This document shows positions 1 to 7,657 of a stretch of DNA of 44,874 nucleotides, one piece after another. Source of the DNA: BM714 sp964644525. GTDB taxonomy: Bacteria > Bacillota > Clostridia > Peptostreptococcales > BM714. The position numbers were made by a program, and so were the translations under genes. How positions within the stretch are numbered: the first letter of the stretch is position 1; each line of letters begins with the position of its first letter. The notes below the pieces were generated by a model that had not been told where the DNA came from, did not search any database, and saw only the letters and a program-made list of their open reading frames with translations. The stretch lies in NCBI GenBank assembly GCA_964644525.1, contig CAZXWC010000007.1:1-44874 (forward strand). Reading direction: 5' to 3'.

Positions 1-11
1 TTTGTTATTTA

Positions 12-235
12 TGCAAAAAGCAACCCCACTTATCCCCGGGATTGCTTCAGCCTTCGGCTATATGTATGACCTGCGTCGAATTATTTTGCCTTCTATGTGT
101 AAGCTGTATTTATTTATGAAAAAACAATAACCAACCTTATATAAATAAGACCGGTTGCACTACCGACTCCATATCCCTCAAGTGCCCAAGTACGAGAGAC
201 ATTTCATTGTATTCAAATTTATTGTACGTTTATTG
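12..235 (-). ncRNA. Structured non-coding RNA candidate, possibly raiA-motif-like
   Basis: No open reading frame of note lies here, but the minus strand folds well. An 11-bp hairpin (arms 145-155 and 130-140, UUAU loop, three G-U pairs) is followed by a 4-bp GAA-loop hairpin (49-59) and ends in a 9-bp intrinsic terminator (15-46). A stretch around 150-190 reads like a conserved RNA core, with a second possible hairpin CGGU/ACCG. CACUU near the 5' part could pair with AAGUG in the terminator loop, a possible pseudoknot. The 5' end is uncertain; TATAAT-like boxes lie near 235-260. Size, terminator and host class would fit the raiA RNA class of Clostridia, but I cannot confirm that from memory of its consensus. 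The downstream gene lies outside the window. Tandem glycine, T-box, SRP and RNase P signatures are absent. Confidence 0.45.
15..46 (-). terminator. Intrinsic terminator of the left-end RNA
   Basis: On the minus strand AGCAAUCCC pairs with GGGGUUGCU (arms 38-46 and 19-27, one G-U pair, 10-nt loop) and is followed directly by UUUUUGC. It ends the structured RNA rather than a coding gene. Confidence 0.75.
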
Positions 236-402
236 CTCTCTGCTCATTTAAATTATATGTCTAATATCGGTATATTATATATATCCAAATTTACTCTTTA
301 AAAACAATTTTGTTAAATATGTTCATCAAATATTTTCAATCTTATTTTTAATATATCCTTTTTCTACCATTTAAAACACCATGTTTTAAGGGTGATTAAT
401 AA
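236..402. other. AT-rich non-coding spacer
   Basis: Very AT-rich stretch between the typA terminator and the structured RNA. It holds several TATAAT-like hexamers on the minus strand, which are candidates for the promoter of the RNA, but no box pair with good spacing could be chosen. No coding potential was seen. Confidence 0.5.
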
Positions 403-425
403 AGCCTTCGCATAATGCGAAGGCT
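403..425 (-). terminator. typA terminator
   Basis: A perfect 10-bp inverted repeat AGCCTTCGCA/TGCGAAGGCT with a 3-nt loop lies 23 bases past the typA stop. The tract after it (TTATTAAT) is only moderately U-rich. Confidence 0.7.
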
Positions 426-447
426 CCGCGTTTCCTTTATGGTTTTT

Positions 448-2265
448 TTATACTGTCTTTGAATCTTTTCCAGCCTTCATCCTGTCGTTTGCGTTAAGGA
501 TTTTCTTTCTCAGCCTCAGGGCGTCCGGTGTTATTTCAACCAGCTCGTCTATTTCTATAAACTCGAGGGCCTCTTCCAATGTGAATTTCTTTGGATTCTG
601 CAGCTTTACTGCATCGTCACTGCCCGATGCCCTTGTATTTGTGAGTTTCTTATTCTTGCAGGGATTAACAACCATATCGTCCTGCCGGCTGTTCATCCCT
701 ATTATCATACCCTCGTAAACGTCAATTGCAGGTTCTACAAACATAGTAGCCCTCTTTCCAAGGTTAAAGAGCGAATAAGCCATTGTTGAGCCTCTCTGCT
801 GAGCTACAAGAACTCCGTTCTTTCTTCCTGCTATCTCTCCAAAATACGGTTGGTAATCCTGGAATGAACGAACCAATGTTCCTTCTCCCCTGGTGTCGTT
901 TATGAATTCACTTCTGAATCCAAGAAGACCCCTTGTTGGAACAGCGAACTCCACTTTTACATATCCATTTTCGGTGTTCATGGCATTCATTACTCCCTTG
1001 CGCTCATTCAACTTTGAAATGACGGTTCCGCCATAGCTTTCAGGCATCGTGGCCAGAACTCTTTCGACGGGTTCCGAGCGTACTCCGTCAATATTTCTCA
1101 TGAGGACCTCCGGTTTAGACACCGACATTTCGTACTTTTCTCTTCGCATGTTCTCGAGAAGTATTGAAAGATGAAGTTCTCCCCTTCCTGATACTATGAA
1201 TCCGTCCTTGCCTTCGAGTTCTTCTACTCTTAGTCCCACATTTACTTCAAGTTCTCTTTCCAGACGAGCTTTCAAATGCCTTGATGTAAGGTATTTACCG
1301 CTTTGCCCTGCAAATGGTGAGTCATTTACATAAAAGTTCATGGACAGTGTTGGCTCTTCTATTTCAATCATTTCCAAAGGTTCAACTTGTCCGGGCAAGC
1401 AAATTGTTTCGCCTATTGAAATATCCGATATACCCGCCAACGTAACTATTTCGCCACTTCCGACTTCCAAAGCTTCAACTCTCTTAAGCCCCTCATTGAT
1501 ATAAAGATTGACAATCTTAACCTGTTCAATTCTTCCGTCCCTTTTTGCGACAGATACCGTTTGTCCTTTTTTAACACTACCCTTTCTAACGCGACCTATA
1601 CCCAAACGACCTACATAGTCATCGTAGTCAAGCGATGAGATTTGAATTTGCAAAGGCTCATCATTCCTATCCGGATAGGGATTTACATGCGATTGTATCA
1701 AATCGAAGAGTGGATTCAGGTTTTCACTTTCGTCTTCCATCTCTCTTTTTGCAATTCCGTCTCTGGCAACACCATAAACAATCGGAAAATCAAGTTGTTC
1801 GTCATTTGCTCCAAGGTCGGCAAAAAGGTCGAATGTCATATCAACTACTTCTTCAGCCCTCTGGTCCTTCTTATCTATTTTGTTTATAAAAAGTATCGGT
1901 TTAAGCCCATGTTCCAATGCCTTTTTCAGAACGAAACGGGTTTGAGGCATAGGTCCCTCGCTTGAATCCACAAGCAATATAGCCGTATCGACGGTTTTCA
2001 TTATCCTTTCGACTTCCGAAGAAAAATCGGCATGTCCCGGTGTGTCCACAATATTGATTTTAACGCCTTCATGCTCGATAGCGCAATTTTTCGAGTAAAT
2101 TGTGATACCCCTCTCGCGTTCCAGATCATTGCTGTCCATTATGCAGTCTCTGACTTCCTCGTTTTCTCTGAAAACATTGCTCTGCTTGAGGAGTCCGTCA
2201 ACAAGTGTCGATTTACCTGCATCTACGTGAGCTATCACTGCTATATTAATAATTTTTTGCTTCAT
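448..2265 (-). CDS. typA: Ribosome-associated translational GTPase TypA/BipA
   Basis: Translation-factor GTPase that binds the ribosome and supports 50S assembly and stress or cold growth. The G domain is complete: AHVDAGKST (residues 12-20), the RERGITI switch region, DTPGHAD (74-80) and NKID (128-131), followed by EF-G-like domains II, III and V and the TypA-specific C-terminal domain. At 606 residues it has the usual family length. The frame is open 17 codons further upstream, but I chose the ATG at 2265 because AAGGATGG lies just before it and because the promoter -10 box (2308-2313) would put the longer start upstream of the transcript. It lies 81 bases behind the CBS pyrophosphatase gene but seems to have its own promoter. 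Confidence 0.95.
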   Translation of the reverse strand: MKQKIINIAVIAHVDAGKSTLVDGLLKQSNVFRENEEVRDCIMDSNDLERERGITIYSKNCAIEHEGVKINIVDTPGHADFSSEVERIMKTVDTAILLVDSSEGPMPQTRFVLKKALEHGLKPILFINKIDKKDQRAEEVVDMTFDLFADLGANDEQLDFPIVYGVARDGIAKREMEDESENLNPLFDLIQSHVNPYPDRNDEPLQIQISSLDYDDYVGRLGIGRVRKGSVKKGQTVSVAKRDGRIEQVKIVNLYINEGLKRVEALEVGSGEIVTLAGISDISIGETICLPGQVEPLEMIEIEEPTLSMNFYVNDSPFAGQSGKYLTSRHLKARLERELEVNVGLRVEELEGKDGFIVSGRGELHLSILLENMRREKYEMSVSKPEVLMRNIDGVRSEPVERVLATMPESYGGTVISKLNERKGVMNAMNTENGYVKVEFAVPTRGLLGFRSEFINDTRGEGTLVRSFQDYQPYFGEIAGRKNGVLVAQQRGSTMAYSLFNLGKRATMFVEPAIDVYEGMIIGMNSRQDDMVVNPCKNKKLTNTRASGSDDAVKLQNPKKFTLEEALEFIEIDELVEITPDALRLRKKILNANDRMKAGKDSKTV

Positions 2266-2307
2266 TTTTCCATCCTTTTCATGCATTTGATTATAGTCAA
2301 CTCTTGA

Positions 2308-2336
2308 ATTATACACTTTAATGTTGCCATGTGCAA
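2308..2336 (-). promoter_or_regulatory. Sigma-A promoter of typA
   Basis: TTGCAC (2331-2336), a 17-base spacer and a perfect TATAAT (2308-2313) on the minus strand. Transcription would start near 2300, leaving a leader of about 35 bases before the typA ATG at 2265. Confidence 0.7.
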
Positions 2337-2346
2337 ATTATTATTT

Positions 2347-3972
2347 TTACAAGCCCCCCATCCTATGAAGCGCCTCCATCAATTTTGGAACAACTTGCTT
2401 CTTGCGTGAAATTACACCAGGCACAAACATTCCCTGCTTTTCGGGTATACCGAAGGCCTCCCCAATAAGCCCTTCTATTTCAGTCCTGTAAAAAAGCGTA
2501 GAACCCTCTTTCAAGATGTCCGTTATAACCATCAGCGTTGTCATGTATCCGTTGGCTTCGTGCTCCTTTTTTATGAACTCAATCATTTCACTCTTCTTGT
2601 CCATAAGACTATCTATGTCCATTGTCATTACCTGGCTTACGCCTGAAGTCTTATTTCCTATTTCAAAGGTTTTGAAGTCGCGGTAAAAAATCGTTTCCAT
2701 AGAAAGACCCTCAAGAGACGTACCCACCTTGAACATCTCCTCGGCATAGCTTTCGATGTCCATATCCAATTTTTTATTCAATTCTTTTACTACATCAAGA
2801 TCAACTGAAGTAGTTGTTGGGGACTTGAAATTCAAAGTATCGGATATTATGCCTGAAAGCAAGAGCCCGGCAATATCCTCCTCGGGTTTTAAACCGAGTT
2901 CCCTGTAAATCTTATATATTATTGTGCATGTACTCCCTACAGGCATATTTCTGAATGAAATGGGCAAATTGGTCCTTATGTCCCCTATTTTGTGATGGTC
3001 AACAACTTCAAGTATTTCGGCTTCCTCTATCCCTGGAGCGCTTTGTGAGTATTCATTGTGGTCTACCATTATGACCTGCTTCTTCTTGGGATTCATAAGC
3101 TGGTTTCTGCCTATGAATCCCGCATATTTGTCATTGTTGTCTATTATGGGATAATATGAATGGCGATGTTCACCCATCCTCTTGTATACGTCTTCAAGAT
3201 ATTCATATTCCTTAAGCGCGCAAATTTCATTTTTTCTCATTATAGAAGAAACATATGTGCATTGATTTATTTTCTTTGATGTCATGTATGTGTCGGGCAA
3301 TACCGACATTACAGGAACATTCATTCTATCGGCCAGTTCCAACAAATTGTCCGGAATTTCATGGCTTCCCGTAACTACTACAAGCTGCACCCCCGAACGT
3401 ATGCAGAATTCTATATTCTCATAATTGTCTCCGACAATACTTATCCATCCGGAATCAAGCATTGTGTTTTTTTCCAATGTCTTGTGGTAGAAAGCCATAA
3501 CAATTATTTGTCCATCCACCTCTTCCATTTGTCCGACTAGCATTTTGCCGTCCAAGTCGTAAATTATATTATTCATATGGGTCTTCAGCCGTCTTTCGTC
3601 GTTTTGTATCAAACCCATTGCTATGTCCTTCATTGTAATTATTCCAAGCAGGCAAGAATTATCATCACATACTGGAAGTATCTTGACCTTTTCTTTTTCC
3701 ATTATCTCAAAAGCCTGCAATATGGATGATTGAGGACCTACAAAAGAAATATCCTCGTAATCCAAATCCTTTACTTCCATTTTTATGTCTTCAATTATTT
3801 CAGGACGCTCAACATCAAACTTTCCTAAAATATATTCCGCTTCCTTATTTATTGTTTCAAGCGCGCACGCTTTGCTTTCAATTCCCAGCTTGTTTTTCAG
3901 CCTCGACAGTGCAATTGCAGAGCAAATGGAGTCTGTGTCCGGATTTTTATGCCCGAATATATATATCATCAA
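2347..3972 (-). CDS. CBS-domain manganese-dependent inorganic pyrophosphatase (family II, DHH)
   Basis: Cytoplasmic family II pyrophosphatase that hydrolyses PPi to phosphate. The DHH catalytic part begins with GHKNPDTDS (residues 7-15) and continues after an insert with VDHN (303-306), VDHH (324-327) and SDTLNFKSPT (377-386); a DHHA2 domain fills the C-terminus. The insert carries a CBS domain (about 70-120), a DRTGG-like domain (about 130-240) and a second CBS domain (about 245-295). At 541 residues it matches the regulated CBS-PPase subfamily, whose activity is known to be tuned by adenine nucleotides and diadenosine polyphosphates. A strong AAGGAGG site precedes ATGATG. A second, unrelated pyrophosphatase (hppA) lies 4 kb away. 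Confidence 0.93.
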   Translation of the reverse strand: MMIYIFGHKNPDTDSICSAIALSRLKNKLGIESKACALETINKEAEYILGKFDVERPEIIEDIKMEVKDLDYEDISFVGPQSSILQAFEIMEKEKVKILPVCDDNSCLLGIITMKDIAMGLIQNDERRLKTHMNNIIYDLDGKMLVGQMEEVDGQIIVMAFYHKTLEKNTMLDSGWISIVGDNYENIEFCIRSGVQLVVVTGSHEIPDNLLELADRMNVPVMSVLPDTYMTSKKINQCTYVSSIMRKNEICALKEYEYLEDVYKRMGEHRHSYYPIIDNNDKYAGFIGRNQLMNPKKKQVIMVDHNEYSQSAPGIEEAEILEVVDHHKIGDIRTNLPISFRNMPVGSTCTIIYKIYRELGLKPEEDIAGLLLSGIISDTLNFKSPTTTSVDLDVVKELNKKLDMDIESYAEEMFKVGTSLEGLSMETIFYRDFKTFEIGNKTSGVSQVMTMDIDSLMDKKSEMIEFIKKEHEANGYMTTLMVITDILKEGSTLFYRTEIEGLIGEAFGIPEKQGMFVPGVISRKKQVVPKLMEALHRMGGL

Positions 3973-4112
3973 GAATCCCCTCCTTTTCAGACATAACTAT
4001 AACATAAAGGAATCAAAACATGAAATTATCATCCTTTTATATAACACACTTACATTAATTATTTACGCCCTGCCAAACTAGTAGTTCCATATCAATTACA
4101 ATCATACGCATT

Positions 4113-4140
4113 AAAAGCCACCCTGTTAAGAGTGGCTTTT
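4113..4140 (-). terminator. ssrA terminator
   Basis: On the minus strand AAAAGCCAC pairs with GUGGCUUUU around a short loop, 23 bases past the tmRNA 3' CCA. It would end the smpB-ssrA transcript. Confidence 0.8.
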
Positions 4141-4162
4141 CCTCATTCATACGATAATTTTT

Positions 4163-4516
4163 TGGTGGAGGCGGCGGGAATCGAACCCGCGTCCGAAAGC
4201 ACTTTACATTAAACTTCTCCGAGCACAGTCATTGATTTATTTCTCGCATCCGAAGCCGCCCAATGACAAGCTGCTTCATCCGCCAGTCCCAATTGTTTCA
4301 GCAAAAGGTCGGGACAACCCTTAAACTGGATCCCCGCATATCGACATCCTATAGCTGCGGCGGCGGGTAGGCCGTGGCAGGATGAGCCGCATTACGCGGC
4401 TAGTGCTACTTTATTATCTGCGTTTATATTTTTTGCCAAGTTTTTTAATGTGGCACCAGACAAACCACAGCTCGCTATTCAATGCTCCATACCCCCGTCG
4501 AAACCTGTACGCCCCC
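4163..4516 (-). ncRNA. ssrA: Transfer-messenger RNA (tmRNA)
   Basis: tmRNA rescues stalled ribosomes and tags their products for proteolysis, together with SmpB. The 5' end GGGGGCG (4516 downward) pairs with CGCCUCC just before the encoded 3' CCA (4163-4165); the conserved GUUUCGACGGGGG follows the acceptor arm. The T arm GGUUCGAUUCCCGC near 4180 is tRNA-Ala-like. The tag reading frame (4392-4421) starts at a GCA resume codon and encodes ADNKVALAA before UAA, ending in the usual ALAA degron. It is a one-piece tmRNA of about 354 nt. Its mature 5' end is only 3 bases past the smpB stop codon, so it must be processed from a shared transcript or have a promoter within smpB. Confidence 0.97.
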
Positions 4517-4519
4517 TTG

Positions 4520-4987
4520 TCATTCTCCCCTTTGGGATCTTCGCATTTCCTTCTGCATTCTTCTTTCTGCATCCTTCTTGGCAATTGTTTGCCTCTTGTC
4601 ATAGAGCTTTTTCCCTCTCCCTACGCCAAGTTCAATCTTAACTAGTCCCTTTTCATTCAAATATATTCTAAGCGGTACTAGTGTTAATCCCTTTTGAGTT
4701 GTGTACCCAGTAAGTTTTCTTATTTCCCTTTTATTCAAAAGCAATTTTTTTGGCCTCAAAGGATCGGTATTGAATATGTTTCCTTTTTCATACGGGCTGA
4801 CATGAACACCTAAAAGATAAATCTCGCCGCCTTGAATCTCGGCATAGCCTTCCTTAAGGTTTATTCTTCCCATACGTATCGATTTGACCTCCGTGCCTTT
4901 TAAAACCATTCCTGCTTCGTAGGTTTCCTCAATGAAATAATCATGCCTTGCTTTTCTGTTGTTTGCCAAAACCTTCATTTCATTCAT
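4520..4987 (-). CDS. smpB: SsrA-binding protein SmpB
   Basis: Small basic protein that binds the tRNA-like part of tmRNA and delivers it to stalled ribosomes. The N-terminal NNRKARHDYFIEE, the GTEVKSIRMGRINL segment and the basic C-terminal tail rich in R, K, Q and E are all typical; length 155 is normal. AGGTGG stands 3 bases before the ATG at 4987 and 12 bases before the third Met at 4978, so either could be used. The gene lies directly upstream of ssrA, the RNA partner of its product, and 39 bases behind the TM1266-like gene. Confidence 0.97.
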   Translation of the reverse strand: MNEMKVLANNRKARHDYFIEETYEAGMVLKGTEVKSIRMGRINLKEGYAEIQGGEIYLLGVHVSPYEKGNIFNTDPLRPKKLLLNKREIRKLTGYTTQKGLTLVPLRIYLNEKGLVKIELGVGRGKKLYDKRQTIAKKDAERRMQKEMRRSQRGE

Positions 4988-5026
4988 GGTCCACCTGCTT
5001 CCGAAATTTCATGTCTTTGTTTTTTT

Positions 5027-5293
5027 TTAAGCCTCATCATTGAAATTTTTTTTTGAAATCGATGTTTTAACGCTTATTCCCTTGATATTGCCAAGTTTAC
5101 CTGTCAATCCGTTTATTTCATCCATTGTGCCGAAAACAATAATGGATACGACTGAAACTCCTGCATCTTCATAGGGTATTCCCATTCGACCTTTTATAAT
5201 CCCCTTGTATTCAGCAACATTGTCGTTGAATATGTGTTGGGTTTCCTTGGGTCTTTCCAAAATCGCCCCTATGACAGCGAATTTCTTTTTCAT
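5027..5293 (-). CDS. TM1266-family putative iron-only hydrogenase system regulator
   Basis: An 88-residue protein that matches the TM1266 family: MKKKFAVIGAILERP at the start, then a GRMGIPYEDAGVSVVSIIVFG core and a GKLGNIKGISVKT end, predicted to fold like the ACT or NikR C-terminal ferredoxin-like domain. The family is named a putative iron-only hydrogenase regulator because it often sits beside hydE, hydF or hydG; its biochemical role is not established. Here no hydrogenase gene is near; it lies between rnr and smpB. A good AAGGAG site precedes the ATG. Confidence is high for the family, low for the function. Confidence 0.8.
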   Translation of the reverse strand: MKKKFAVIGAILERPKETQHIFNDNVAEYKGIIKGRMGIPYEDAGVSVVSIIVFGTMDEINGLTGKLGNIKGISVKTSISKKNFNDEA

Positions 5294-5326
5294 TATGGTC
5301 TCCTTATTGTATATTTTCAGTCAATA

Positions 5327-5349
5327 CCTCCCGAAAGCTATCCGGGAGG
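5327..5349 (-). other. Intercistronic hairpin between rnr and the TM1266-like gene
   Basis: Perfect 7-bp stem CCTCCCG/CGGGAGG with a 9-nt loop, 29 bases past the rnr stop. No U tract follows on the minus strand, so it is more likely an mRNA end-protecting or processing element than a terminator. Confidence 0.5.
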
Positions 5350-5378
5350 CTCAACTCTATTTTACCATTTTTGATGCC

Positions 5379-7511
5379 TTATTTCAATTCCTCGAGCTCA
5401 AAATCGATTTCCCCCTGCGGTACGTCCACACGAATCAAAAGCACTTTTACCTCGTCTCCAAGCCTGTATCTCTTGCCTGTCCTTTCGCCTGTAAACACCA
5501 TATTTTCTCCGTCGTAATTATAATAATCATCATCTAAAGAAGCCACCTTTACCAATCCTTCTATGGTATTAGGCAATTGTACAAAAAAACCGAAGGATGT
5601 TACCGAGGTAATTATTCCGTCGAAAACCTCGCCCACGTGATGACTCATATATTCCGCCTTCTTGAGGTCGTCTGTGTCCCTTTCAGCTTCCATTGCAATT
5701 CTTTCTCTTTCGGATGACCTTTCAGCAGTATTTTTTACTATTGCAGACAGGGCTTTTTTTCGTCCTTCTGGAATGCCTCCTTTAAGATATTCCTTTATTA
5801 TCCTGTGAATCTGCAAATCTGGGTATCTCCTTATGGGAGACGTGAAATGAGTATAATACTTTGCCGCCAAGCCGAAATGTCCAAGGTTGTCCTCGGAATA
5901 GCGGGCTTGTTTCAAAGAGCGCAACATCAATGTATGGACAAACAGCTCTTCTTTGTGCCCTTTGACTTTTTCTAGCAGGTCTCTAAGCGCTTTCGGATGC
6001 ACCTCTGTTCCAATTCCTTTTATATGGTATCCCAGATTGTGGACCAGATTGTTGAAATTCTCAAGTTTTTCTATTTCAGGCATTTCATGAACCCTGTAAA
6101 CGAATGGTATCTTCAACCAAAATATATGCTCTGCAACGGTTTCATTACAAACAAGCATAAAATCCTCAATCATTTTATGAGAAACAGTTCTATCCTCTAC
6201 AACTACATCAACCGCTTCGCGGTCTTCGTTTAAAATTACTTTAGCCTCTGGCAAATCAAAATCTATAGCGCCCCTGTCTTCCCGGTTTTTACGAATAATT
6301 GCGCTAAGTTCTCTCATGTCTTCAAACATGCCCCTGACGTATTCATACTTTTGCAATTCAAAGCTCTTTTCCCCTTCAAGCAAAGCAGTGACATCTTTGT
6401 ATGTCATTCTCTCGGAAGAATTGATTATGCTCTCGAAAATATCATACTTGACCAATTTTCCTTTTTTGTCTATTTGCATTTCTACTGACAAGGTCAATCT
6501 GTCTACCTTGGGATTCAAACTGCATATACCGTTTGAAAGCCTCTTTGGGAGCATGGGAATTACCCTGTCGGCAAGATATACGCTTGTCGCCCTTTTTAGA
6601 GCTTCTTTATCCATCTTGGCGCCTTCTGCGACATAATGGGTGACATCCGCAATATGGACTCCAAGCAAGAAGTCTCCGTTTTTGATTTTTTTTATAGAGA
6701 CCGCGTCGTCGAGGTCTTTTGCGTCAGCACCGTCTATCGTGACGATTCTTTCCTTTCGCAAATCTCTTCGGCCCTCAATTTCAGTTTCGCTTACAGCTTC
6801 CTCAACTCTTTGTGCTTCATCAAGCACTTTTTTCGGAAATTCCTCAGGAAGCTGGTGACGCCTTATGATTGAAAGTATGTCGGTTCCAATATCGTCTTTG
6901 TCTCCGAGAATTTCAACTATTTTGCCTTCGGGGTTTCTACCTGCCGCGGGCCATGCGGTTATCGAAGCTACAACCTTGTGTCCTGCTTTTGCGTTCATAG
7001 CTTCTTTTTTTGGTATAAAAACATCGGTATTCATCTTTTTATCATCAGGAACTACAAACCCAAAATTACTGTTTTCCTCAAATGTACCTACTATAACTTC
7101 GTTGTTTCTTTTGCTTATTTTAACAATCTCACCTTCTGTTTTTTTATTGAAAGCTCCCTTGCTTAATATTCGCGCAATTACAGTATCTCCATTCATAGCT
7201 CCGTTTATTCTGCTTGCAGGAATGAATATGTCCTCTTTTACGGTTTTTGAAACCACAAAGCCATATCCGTTCTTTGTCATGTCGAGCTTGCCGACAACCA
7301 AATTCAACTTTTCAGGCAAAGCGTATTTATCGTGCCTTGTCTTCATTATTAGACCTTCTTCAACCAATTCATCCAAATATGTTATGAATTTTCCAATATT
7401 CTTGCCCTCTACCTGGAAAGTTTTTACAAGTTCGTCTTCCTTCATAGGTTTGTATGCTTTCTCATTCATTAATTGTAAAATCACATCTTTTTCAATTAAA
7501 ATGTCAATCAC
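5379..7511 (-). CDS. rnr: Ribonuclease R
   Basis: Processive 3'-5' exoribonuclease of the RNB family that degrades structured RNA; in bacteria it also works with tmRNA-SmpB in clearing non-stop mRNAs. The order is an N-terminal winged helix, two cold-shock-type OB domains (about 65-210), the RNB catalytic core with DGADAKDLDDAVSI carrying the metal-binding aspartates, and a C-terminal S1 domain (about 625-705). Length 710 is usual. The start is a GTG at 7511 placed almost against AAAAGGGT; no better in-frame start was seen, so the exact N-terminus is uncertain. It forms part of the common secG-rnr-smpB-ssrA block but has its own promoter. Confidence 0.95.
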   Translation of the reverse strand: MIDILIEKDVILQLMNEKAYKPMKEDELVKTFQVEGKNIGKFITYLDELVEEGLIMKTRHDKYALPEKLNLVVGKLDMTKNGYGFVVSKTVKEDIFIPASRINGAMNGDTVIARILSKGAFNKKTEGEIVKISKRNNEVIVGTFEENSNFGFVVPDDKKMNTDVFIPKKEAMNAKAGHKVVASITAWPAAGRNPEGKIVEILGDKDDIGTDILSIIRRHQLPEEFPKKVLDEAQRVEEAVSETEIEGRRDLRKERIVTIDGADAKDLDDAVSIKKIKNGDFLLGVHIADVTHYVAEGAKMDKEALKRATSVYLADRVIPMLPKRLSNGICSLNPKVDRLTLSVEMQIDKKGKLVKYDIFESIINSSERMTYKDVTALLEGEKSFELQKYEYVRGMFEDMRELSAIIRKNREDRGAIDFDLPEAKVILNEDREAVDVVVEDRTVSHKMIEDFMLVCNETVAEHIFWLKIPFVYRVHEMPEIEKLENFNNLVHNLGYHIKGIGTEVHPKALRDLLEKVKGHKEELFVHTLMLRSLKQARYSEDNLGHFGLAAKYYTHFTSPIRRYPDLQIHRIIKEYLKGGIPEGRKKALSAIVKNTAERSSERERIAMEAERDTDDLKKAEYMSHHVGEVFDGIITSVTSFGFFVQLPNTIEGLVKVASLDDDYYNYDGENMVFTGERTGKRYRLGDEVKVLLIRVDVPQGEIDFELEELK

Positions 7512-7536
7512 ACCCTTTTCTTTTATTTGTCATTCC

Positions 7537-7566
7537 ATTATACCTAACAATTTAACCTTTTACCAA
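7537..7566 (-). promoter_or_regulatory. Probable sigma-A promoter of rnr
   Basis: TTGGTA (7561-7566), an 18-base spacer and TATAAT (7537-7542) on the minus strand, just downstream of the hppA terminator. It would serve rnr, the TM1266-like gene, smpB and ssrA. Confidence 0.55.
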
Positions 7567-7597
7567 TTATTAGAATTGAATTTGCATATCAAGATAT

Positions 7598-7630
7598 AAA
7601 AAGCTCCCCTTCATTATGAAAGAGAGCTTT
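7598..7630 (-). terminator. hppA terminator
   Basis: On the minus strand AAAGCUC plus an inner CUUUCAU pairs with AUGAAGG and GAGCUUU, then UUUAU. The stem is long and the loop small; it lies 28 bases past the hppA stop and separates hppA from rnr. Confidence 0.8.
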
Positions 7631-7657
7631 AAAAGCTTATTTATTTCAACTCATGAA

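Noticed and set aside
4180..4400. Separate tRNA-Ala gene
   Set aside because: The tRNA-like T arm and CCA belong to tmRNA; no anticodon arm is present.
4382..4645. Short reading frames on both strands across 4382-4645
   Set aside because: They fall in tmRNA and the 3' end of smpB; the RNA explains the conservation.
6865..7599. A 244-codon plus-strand frame opposite rnr
   Set aside because: Antisense shadow of a conserved gene, without ribosome site or recognisable domains.
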